Source: Deltaproteobacteria bacterium (GTDB lineage Bacteria; Desulfobacterota; Desulfarculia; Adiutricales; Adiutricaceae). From it: a stretch of 7,121 nucleotides of DNA. Location: the NCBI GenBank assembly GCA_031288745.1, contig JAITQT010000156.1, positions 1-7,121 on the forward strand, in the 5' to 3' direction. The notes below the pieces were generated by a model. That model was not told the DNA's origin. It did no database searches and was given only the letters and a program-made list of their open reading frames with translations. Position 1 is the first letter of the stretch, and each line of letters opens with the position of its first letter. Below are positions 1 through 5,067 of the stretch, piece after piece. The position numbers and the translations under genes are program-made.

Positions 1-79
1 CTTTCAATTTGTAACATACTCTTATCACTAGTTAATTTTTTAGACTATTGTGCTTTTAAGAGGTTTTTGCGCTTCGATC
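1..79. mobile_element. Truncated copy of 110-bp MITE-like element
   Basis: These 79 bases align without gaps to 4983-5061 with two mismatches (window positions 5 and 19), which is 77 of 79 identical. The match ends at the outer end of the terminal inverted repeat, CGCTTCGATC, and the next base, A80, also matches. The flanking DNA after that is unrelated to the reverse transcriptase gene that hosts the other copy, so this is an independent insertion. The left end lies beyond the window, so no target duplication can be checked; the predicted one would begin AATTAT at 80-85. One mismatch breaks the inner stem (ATAGTCT/AGACTAT) seen in the other copy. Confidence 0.85.
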
Positions 80-514
80 AATTATCACATGAAACCCTGC
101 TGGCTAAGAGAGCGCGGGCCCCAAAATCAACTGGGCTATAGTCACGAAAAATTAGATTACACGCATAGTTATCTAGCTCCACCCCCAACGGCCGTCAAGT
201 GGCTCAGAGCTTAGGCAAAAAATCACCTTATCGCCACCGAGAAAGCTCAATGACGCCCGCGATACAATTCATGACCGCAACCTATTGCGATTCAGTGCGG
301 CCAATCATTAATGTTCATAGAAACTCCGCTCTCATCTCTTTTATATAAAAGTCAGGTAAAGTTAGTTAAATCTTAGACTTATTTCTTTTCTTTGTTGCTC
401 TTTTAGGCATACTTTCTTTTGACCCGCTATTAAAAATCTTATTAAAGTCGTTAAGCTTCTTAATTCTTACTCATTAATCTTCTTTATCCAACGCGAGGCG
501 TTTTTCTTGGCTAA
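80..514. other. Non-coding stretch downstream of the IS110 pseudogene
   Basis: No long open frame, RNA gene or clear repeat is visible here. The first 40-50 bases after the transposase stop, read on the minus strand, stay in frame for about 15 residues (LAKKNASRWIKKINE) that fit the usual C-terminal tail of IS110 transposases. The stop at 515-517 may therefore also be premature. The rest is AT-rich and could hold the end of the insertion sequence, but no boundary or duplication could be placed. Confidence 0.5.
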
Positions 515-1886
515 CTAAGCTTCGTAATCAACCGAGATGTCCTTGTAAGGTACGAGTTTGGTTAGCATGTGATAGACGCATATTAAAACTTTAATGGCCA
601 ACCGCCACAATAGCCCTCTTGTAGCCGCGTCTAGCTTTAAGATTTTGTAGCTTTTTCTGAAAGTGACTCTCCGTTCTACCCCCCCCGCTTGGGCTATCTC
701 ACCTAAAATCCTTCGGAGGTACTTGTTGCCTTTAGACGTTCGACCGTTCTTCTTTTTACCGGCCGACTCGTTGTTGCCGGGACACATCCCAGCCCAACTG
801 CATAAGGCCCCGGTCGAACGAAAATCCGATAAATCGGGGCCTAACTCCGCCATGAGAATCATAGCCGCTTTGACCGATACACCGAAAATAGTCTGCAAAA
901 GCTCCAATTACCTGTTAAAGCCGCGGTAGGCTATGGCTTCCAAAAGCGTTTGCTCAAGCTGACGGGCTTCTTGTTGCAAAAGCGAGATTATTTTCAACAT
1001 AGTCTTGATATTATGAATGACGGTGTCGGACAAGGTCCCTTCCAGAGCGTCTAGAACCATCTCTATCGGAGCTTTTAGCCGATAGCCAAGACGAAATTTT
1101 ATGGTTCGAAGGATCTCCTCTGAGCTTTGTTTTTTTAGAAGCCCTTCGATAATTATTTGACCTAAGACGCCAAAAATGTCGGTCACCACACAGGAGAGGT
1201 TAAATAAAGACTCGGTGAACAGTTTATGGACTCTATTCTTATAGCCAGTTACGTCGTCGATAATCTTTGTGTAAAAACGAGATATCTTCCTTATATCCAC
1301 GTAAGGTTGGCTTAGAACACGACTCGGTTGTAGTAACCCGGCCCTGGTTAAAATGGCCAGCTACTTTGAATCCTCACAGTAAGTCTTTCGTTCAGGGACA
1401 TTTTTAACCTTGCGGGCGTTGACTTAAGATGACGTTCATATTGGCCCCGTCAAGTCGGTTACTGGCTGCCCATAGACTACGGTACTTTCCATGGCGATTT
1501 GCTCGACTTTAAGTTGAACCAACCTGTCGACCATCTCCTTGATGTCTTTCTTAAAGGTGCCAAATGTCCTAATTTCATAGCCGTCGCTGTGGCCGTAGCT
1601 AAAGCACACAACACACTAACGAGTCCTTGTGGATATCAATAACGGCGACGATATTGTAAAGCTGCGGCAAACTTTTTTTCTGTCGCTCTTTAAAACGATC
1701 GAGCCTCTCCAAAGTCTTGCCTCTGGACCACACGAAGGACGTTGCAGGGCTAAAGTTCTTAACGTTCTAAATGGCCTGTCCCATAGTAAAAGGCCGCGCC
1801 GCTTGAGCAGCGAGAGTTTCCATTAGAGGCTCTAAGGGTTCAAGAGGCCTTGGGAGTTCAATAGGTCTAAAAATTGCTGCGGACAT
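515..1886 (-). pseudogene. IS110-family transposase, multiply broken
   Basis: The protein would be an IS110-type transposase, which has an N-terminal RuvC-like DEDD domain and a C-terminal Transposase_20 serine domain and recombines DNA using a bridge RNA. Read from 1886 down, the pieces are VAVIDIHKD (first Asp), then after a one-base frameshift near 1603 EIRTFGTFKKDIKEM and MESTVVY (Glu), then NARKVKNVPERKT, then the long region 1300-908, and finally IFGVSVKAAMILMAELGP and CPGNNESAGKKKNGRTSKGN with the likely catalytic Ser. Stops interrupt it at 1767-1769, 1599-1601, 1361-1363 (a Trp codon in the family) and 908-910, with another frameshift near 1450. The third acidic residue of the usual KTDxxD motif is Tyr here. 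The ATG at 1886 has a GGAGG eight bases upstream, but it adds an N-terminal stretch of roughly 80 residues that IS110 proteins normally lack. The family call is secure; the gene is dead. Confidence 0.93.
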
Positions 1887-2302
1887 GAATAATTCCTCCA
1901 AAAATATAATTTCGCCTTAGGAGAAAAAGGGAAATATTTCTGGGATATGCCGGGAAATAGATGGATTTAACGGTATTTATAATTTTCTGTTTTGCGACAA
2001 AATTTTGAGGGTTTGTCGCAAAATTTGCTGAAAACAAAAAACGTAAAACCTGCTTGATTATGACATTTCAAAAAAATACTTGTCTAAGTTCTTTAATAAT
2101 TAGGCCCGGACTTAATAAAAAAATTGGCCTCGATCTTGCTAAGCTATAACTACGGTTATTGAGGGTTTAATCGCCTAGCGGCCCCAACTGGCGGCTGGTT
2201 TTCCCAAATGGCCAATTAAGAGGCTTTCAAATCTTTTAAAAGCGCCCTTGGCTTTTGCTAAAGAAAAATTGAAAGATAATTCCAAATTTTTTTTCAATTC
2301 AT
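1887..2302. other. Intergenic region between IS110 remnant and flagellar genes
   Basis: No coding frame was found. The region is AT-rich and lies 5' of both the minus-strand transposase pseudogene and the plus-strand flagellar operon, so it must carry whatever divergent promoters exist. For IS110-group elements the upstream non-coding end usually encodes the bridge RNA, so a decayed bridge RNA could lie just above 1890, but I could not identify its loops. A 12-bp perfect palindrome at 1990-2023 is the only strong structure. Confidence 0.45.
1990..2023. repeat. 12-bp perfect inverted repeat with 10-base loop
   Basis: TTTTGCGACAAA at 1990-2001 is perfectly complementary to TTTGTCGCAAAA at 2012-2023, separated by a 10-base loop (2002-2011). 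Read as RNA it makes a 12-bp hairpin. Its core is short on GC and no T-run follows on the plus strand, so it is a weak candidate for a terminator. Other possibilities are an operator for a dimeric regulator or a recombination/end site of the neighbouring mobile DNA. The structure is directly visible; its role is unknown. Confidence 0.6.
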
Positions 2303-2330
2303 TTAAGTTCCGACGCCAAAAGACCGATAA
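2303..2330 (+). promoter_or_regulatory. Sigma-28 (FliA) promoter
   Basis: The -35-like box TTAAGTTC (2303-2310) and the -10-like box ACCGATAA (2323-2330), with 12 bases between, closely match the flagellar sigma-28 consensus TAAAGTTT-N11-GCCGATAA. The box lies 24 bases before the GTG start of the next gene, with a GGAGG at 2342-2346, so transcripts would have a very short leader. Having flgM in the downstream operon fits well: in many bacteria flgM is itself transcribed by sigma-28, giving negative feedback. Confidence 0.72.
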
Positions 2331-2354
2331 ATAATTCAGACGGAGGTCTTAAAG

Positions 2355-2915
2355 GTGTCCGATAAGGCTGGGCAGATTAACCAACTTGTGCGGACCCTGG
2401 GAACGCAATTAAAAGACGCCTTCTCGCGCGCTCTGGGTTTAAAGGCTCACAATTTACCTCCCCTGTTAAATCATAGGGCCTTGGTAGTCGATAAAGTTAG
2501 CCGAAACGCCGTGGCCGAACTAGTCAATCAAGCCAAGGCTCACCCGCAAAGAGGCGATTTAGGCTCGGCCAATCCAGCTTATGTCTCTTTAGCCCAATTG
2601 GGGCAAAACTTAGGTATAAACGGTTTGGCCTTGGGCTTAAAAAACGAGACCGGAGAAATCGCTTTCCTCGATTTTGACCTCTCGCCGGCAGCTGCCTCCG
2701 CCCAAGGGAGCGCTTACTTCGATAGAAAACTTAACAAGATTCTTTGGCGTCAACTAAAAAAATTAACCGCATTAAACGTTGATCGCAACATGCTCGGGCC
2801 TAGAAAGCCCATCTTATCGCCCGAGGACGCTCCCGATAATTTAATCGTTAATCAAAAGACGAAACCGGCCAAGCCTGAAAATCAGATTAGCGCCACAACC
2901 ATTGATATCAATTAG
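2355..2915 (+). CDS. Hypothetical protein co-transcribed with flgM
   Basis: A 186-residue protein that I do not recognise. The GTG start is supported by GGAGG at 2342-2346 with an 8-base spacing. It is predicted to be soluble and cytoplasmic: no signal peptide, no membrane segment and no cysteines. The N-terminal half is helix-like and basic (LVRTLGTQLKDAFSRALGLK). The middle holds GEIAFLDFDLS followed by SAYFDRKLNKILWRQLKKL. The last ~35 residues are rich in Pro and Lys and look disordered. It sits 56 bases before flgM, on the same strand, behind a sigma-28 promoter, so a role in late flagellar control or secretion is a reasonable inference from position only. It does not resemble FlgJ, FlgN or FlgA in what I can see. 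Codon use is coherent and there are no lesions, in contrast to the surrounding pseudogenes. Confidence 0.8.
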   Translation: MSDKAGQINQLVRTLGTQLKDAFSRALGLKAHNLPPLLNHRALVVDKVSRNAVAELVNQAKAHPQRGDLGSANPAYVSLAQLGQNLGINGLALGLKNETGEIAFLDFDLSPAAASAQGSAYFDRKLNKILWRQLKKLTALNVDRNMLGPRKPILSPEDAPDNLIVNQKTKPAKPENQISATTIDIN

Positions 2916-2971
2916 ATTTATCACCCTCATTTATCCGGTCTTTATTATATTAGGCCAAAGGAAGGGTTCAC

Positions 2972-3277
2972 ATGAAAATAGATGCTAACAACAATCAGCC
3001 GTTAAAGCTAAATAACCTAAAAAAACAGGAAAAGCCAACCCAGCCCGTAGGCCTCCAAGCTCAGGATTCCTCGTCATTGACCGTATCCGATAAGGTTAAC
3101 CTCTCTGAGCGCTCCAAACTTATTTTTAAGGCCAGCGAGCTAGCAAACCAGGCCCCGGACGTTAGGGCCGATAAAGTGGCTGATTTAACTGCCCGCATTG
3201 CCGCTGGAACCTATAAAGTCGGCACCGAGACAGTGGCCAACGCTATTATTAAAAAGAGTTTTTCTGGACTGATTTAA
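2972..3277 (+). CDS. flgM: Anti-sigma-28 factor FlgM
   Basis: FlgM binds sigma-28 (FliA) in the cytoplasm and blocks late flagellar genes until it is exported through the finished hook-basal body. The 101-residue length is typical. The N-terminal ~40 residues are polar and probably disordered (rich in Asn, Lys, Gln and Ser), as expected for the exported part. The C-terminal sigma-binding region is clear: VSDKVNLSERSKLIFKASEL, then PDVRADKVADLTARIAAGTY, then VANAIIKKS near the end. The DKVxLSE, APDVRxxKV and RIxxGTYxV features are the family hallmarks. The ATG follows a strong AAGGAAGG ribosome-binding site (2958-2965). It is the second gene behind the sigma-28 promoter at 2303-2330. The usual flgN, flgK and flgL are not found downstream, where a 257-bp mobile element starts 32 bases after the stop codon. 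Confidence 0.95.
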   Translation: MKIDANNNQPLKLNNLKKQEKPTQPVGLQAQDSSSLTVSDKVNLSERSKLIFKASELANQAPDVRADKVADLTARIAAGTYKVGTETVANAIIKKSFSGLI

Positions 3278-3301
3278 AAGCTGACGTTTTTAAACAATTT
3301 T

Positions 3302-3309
3302 TGGAAGTT
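3302..3309. repeat. Left target-site duplication of the 257-bp element
   Basis: TGGAAGTT here is repeated exactly at 3567-3574, on the outer side of the other inverted-repeat end. A perfect 8-bp match placed exactly at both ends is very unlikely by chance and indicates a transpositional insertion. Confidence 0.8.
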
Positions 3310-3566
3310 GTAACTGTTCACCAAGTCTTTTTTCCCCACGTTGAGGCTGGTAGCGACTTTCGAGTTGTAATTAAGATTTAGCATACCCTTAAGAGCTTAA
3401 CATTAGTTCTTTTGAGGTTTCTACTTAGCTCTCTGCTCCAACCATATATTTTAACTTGGATTAATGTTAAATTTACTAAGCTACTATAGGGGGCTACATT
3501 GTTGCGGGATGTGTCGTCCCTTTCAATAGGCTTGGTACCGCAACGTTCTCATTTGTGAACGGACAC
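3310..3566. mobile_element. 257-bp MITE-like element with 8-bp target duplication
   Basis: The ends are imperfect inverted repeats: GTAACTGTTCAC at 3310-3321 and, read from the other strand, GTGTCCGTTCAC at 3566-3555 (9 of 12 identical). The element is flanked by a perfect 8-bp direct repeat, TGGAAGTT, at 3302-3309 and 3567-3574. An 8-bp duplication with ends starting GT(AA) is characteristic of the IS66 family, so this is probably a non-autonomous IS66-type element, although no transposase is present. The interior has no coding capacity. A smaller inverted repeat, GTTGCGG/CCGCAAC (3501-3507 and 3538-3544), lies near its right end. The insertion is just after flgM and could separate it from its former downstream genes. 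Confidence 0.8.
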
Positions 3567-3574
3567 TGGAAGTT
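3567..3574. repeat. Right target-site duplication of the 257-bp element
   Basis: This is an exact copy of TGGAAGTT at 3302-3309 and immediately follows the right end of the element. Removing the element plus one copy rejoins the original sequence downstream of flgM. Confidence 0.8.
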
Positions 3575-3668
3575 CTATCTGCCCCATAATCTATTTGACG
3601 TCAATAAGTCCGATCGAAGCGTCGCGTAGGCTCGCCGAGCGAGAATAACGCGCCCAGGCTCAAATTAC

Positions 3669-3697
3669 GGCCCTCCTCGCGGAGGGCTTTGACTTTT
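3669..3697 (+). terminator. Possible hairpin terminator
   Basis: CCCTCC and GGAGGG flank a TCGC loop (3671-3686), with an outer G-C and a G-T pair extending the stem. It is followed by TTTGACTTTT, a weak interrupted T-tract. It could end transcription arriving from the flgM side, before the small ORF at 3721. The T-tract is poor, so this is a tentative call. Confidence 0.35.
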
Positions 3698-3720
3698 AAG
3701 TTTATTTTTTGGTGAACCAC

Positions 3721-3927
3721 ATGCCTAGTTTTCCCCGCAAAAGCGCCGGGGCCGGTCCCAAGAACCGCCTCGAGTGCCTGGGCCGTTTTGACCCTAATGA
3801 CAAGGTTTGTAACCACGGCTGCTCTCTGGCCATTAATTGCGCCTTAATCCGAAACGAACGGCTTGACGTTCAAGTCATAGAAGGCGATCGCCGTTGTAAA
3901 TCGGCTCAGTCGCTGCTGTGGCGATAA
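3721..3927 (+). CDS. Small cysteine-motif protein (possible remnant)
   Basis: A 68-residue frame starting at ATG 3721; in-frame GTG and TTG codons lie slightly upstream (3712, 3709) after a stop at 3697. No convincing ribosome-binding site precedes any of these starts. The centre reads ECLGRFDPNDKVCNHGCSLA followed by INC, giving a pattern CxGxxDxxDxxCxxxCxxxxxC. Similar small cysteine clusters occur in short bacterial and phage proteins and probably bind a metal, but I cannot assign a function. The spacing of the four cysteines is the main reason for calling this frame rather than the opposite strand. It may be a truncated C-terminal part of a longer gene, since the surrounding DNA is eroded. 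Confidence 0.42.
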   Translation: MPSFPRKSAGAGPKNRLECLGRFDPNDKVCNHGCSLAINCALIRNERLDVQVIEGDRRCKSAQSLLWR

Positions 3928-4176
3928 GTCTGGCCAAGGCTAAATATTTCTCATTAGTCAGGCGTTCTTTTAAAAATATCAAATAGCTGCGATTTTAGCC
4001 TTCTAGAACAGCTAGACCGAAAATTTTTAAGTTGAATCGTTTAGCCTCTAGATTTTCTTGCTCGACCCAATATTGACCTAAGACAAGCCTGGGCCGACAG
4101 CTCTCTAGTCCGGTTTATGCTTGGTCGCCTTTAAAACCGAGGGCTTAAATTTTTTTGACTTGAATATTTTGGCCAT
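3897..4176 (-). pseudogene. Degraded unrecognised reading frame
   Basis: On the minus strand an ATG at 4176 opens MAKIFKSKKFKPSVLKATKH. After a frameshift near 4110 a protein-like frame continues with LGQYWVEQENLEAKRFNLKI. After an in-frame stop near 4005 it carries on with YLIFLKERLTNEKYLALARL and ATEPIYNGDRLL. Residue composition is coherent and helix-like, but each piece is short and I recognise no family. It ends convergently with, and slightly overlaps, the small cysteine-motif frame. The alternative is that this is ordinary non-coding DNA. Confidence 0.25.
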
Positions 4177-4202
4177 ATTTTTTTTAGAGTCTTAAGAATA
4201 TT

Positions 4203-4373
4203 GTAACCGTTCCCAAGCCCTTCCAGGAGGTCTGCCGCGCTTTGAGATTTTAGCCGCGCATTCTATCCACTGTAAGGTTGCCTTTAATGGATTTTTCGAA
4301 TTGCGAGGGGAGCAACCATTAGCCCATAATTAAGCCTTTCTTCTGTCGATTGGGATGTGGGAATAAGATCTTA
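4203..4373. mobile_element. Truncated copy of the 196-bp inverted-repeat element
   Basis: The left end GTAACCGTTCCCAAGCCCTT and most of the following 170 bases are homologous to the complete copy at 6419-6614. The best tract is 4282-4307 against 6496-6521, which is 25 of 26 identical. Homology stops at about 4373, right where the 3' end of the group II intron begins, so the right end of this copy is missing. The internal hairpin seen in the other copy is present but mismatched in the middle of its stem. Confidence 0.75.
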
Positions 4374-4448
4374 ATCGCGATAGGTCAGACCCTTTCGGGC
4401 TCCCCCCCCCGCACAGATCCCAGCGGGCGCAATTAATGCACTGGGCTC
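4374..4448 (-). ncRNA. Group II intron domains V and VI
   Basis: Domain V spans 4448-4416 on the minus strand. It begins GAGCCCAG, with the catalytic AGC triad, has an ATTAATT loop region and closes with GCTGGGATC. As in related introns, the maturase C-terminus overlaps the start of domain V, and the ORF stop lies at 4433-4435. The adjoining domain VI holds a stem GAGCCC-GAAA-GGGTCT and a candidate branch-point A in CTGACCTATC before the 3' end GCGAT. A run of nine C (4402-4410, plus strand) lies in the stem base and may be a length-variable tract. Confidence 0.75.
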
Positions 4449-4945
4449 TTCTCTGGATGTTTAGCGTCAAACCTCTCTTCAGCATAGGGATGTAGAACTT
4501 TAGAGTAGGGTATCATCCTCCACTAACTATGAAGTTTTCCCAGGTCATCGCCCATTTCTGCCCTCTTTTACGTATTACTTTGTACCATATCACTCCCATG
4601 TGATATCCAAACGCAGCCAGGCTATTTAGATTGCCATGTATCGCAAAGTAGTTAAAATAGCCTTGTACTGCCATTCTAAGCCACTTCGCTACCTCATTTA
4701 AATCATCAGTCCTTCTTTTCCTCAGGCTTTCTTTGATCCTTCAGTTTAGCCTTCATTCGTTTAGCATTGGTTATCCTCAAGAGCTTGAAGGCTTCTTTCC
4801 TGGTGACCCCGCATATATGGGTAAAGCCTAGAAAGTCAAAAGTTTCTGGTTTCCCTATTCCTTTATTCTTTCGCCGCTCGGCTGCGTATCACTCAAATTC
4901 TATTAACCTGGTTTTACCGGGTCTAGCCCTAGAGATACCTTTTCC

Positions 4946-4951
4946 ATCCTT
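4946..4951. repeat. Left target duplication of the 110-bp element
   Basis: ATCCTT, repeated exactly at 5062-5067 beyond the other inverted-repeat end. A 4-bp reading (TCCT) is equally possible if the element ends in TGATCG. Confidence 0.85.
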
Positions 4952-5061
4952 GATCGAAGCGCAAAAAGTCCCCTTTATCAGTCTTTAAATTTGTAACATA
5001 GTCTTATCACTAGTTAATTTTTTAGACTATTGTGCTTTTAAGAGGTTTTTGCGCTTCGATC
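4952..5061. mobile_element. 110-bp MITE-like element inserted in the maturase gene
   Basis: The perfect 16-bp terminal inverted repeat GATCGAAGCGCAAAAA lies at 4952-4967 and, inverted, at 5046-5061. Direct repeats ATCCTT flank it at 4946-4951 and 5062-5067. If the flanking T/A pair is counted as part of the repeat, the element is 112 bp with a 4-bp duplication (TCCT). An inner stem ATAGTCT/AGACTAT (4998-5004, 5024-5030) adds a hairpin. There is no coding capacity. Removing 116 bases (element plus one duplication) rejoins the host gene in frame as LSALKGRMEKVSLGLDPVKT, exactly as expected for a group II intron reverse transcriptase. A second, 97% identical copy lies at 1-79. Confidence 0.92.
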
Positions 5062-5067
5062 ATCCTT
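5062..5067. repeat. Right target duplication of the 110-bp element
   Basis: Exact copy of ATCCTT at 4946-4951. Loss of the element with one of the two copies restores the maturase frame. Confidence 0.85.

Noticed and set aside
679..686. Run of eight C in the IS110 pseudogene, like the run of nine at 4402-4410
   Set aside because: Such runs can mediate phase variation, but both are in dead mobile DNA, so drift or replication slippage is the simpler reading.
663..929. Plus-strand open frame of 88 codons
   Set aside because: It is antisense to the conserved C-terminal part of the IS110 transposase, which gives family-like residues on the minus strand.
1629..1826. Plus-strand open frame of 65 codons
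   Set aside because: It is antisense to the N-terminal part of the IS110 pseudogene and has no recognisable content.
2357..2366. TCCGATAA just after the GTG start, and ATCCGATAA inside flgM near 3086, resembling sigma-28 -10 boxes
   Set aside because: Both are within coding sequence and lack a suitable -35 box at the right spacing.
3611..3621. GATCGAAGCG, identical to the start of the 110-bp element's inverted repeat
   Set aside because: Only ten bases match and neither the A-run nor the interior follows, so a degenerate third copy cannot be supported.
3601..3816. Minus-strand frame of 71 codons
   Set aside because: It overlaps the plus-strand frame with the four-cysteine pattern, and has no motif or ribosome-binding site of its own.
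4767..4988. Plus-strand frame of 73 codons
   Set aside because: It is antisense to the maturase region containing GKPETFDFLGFTHICG.
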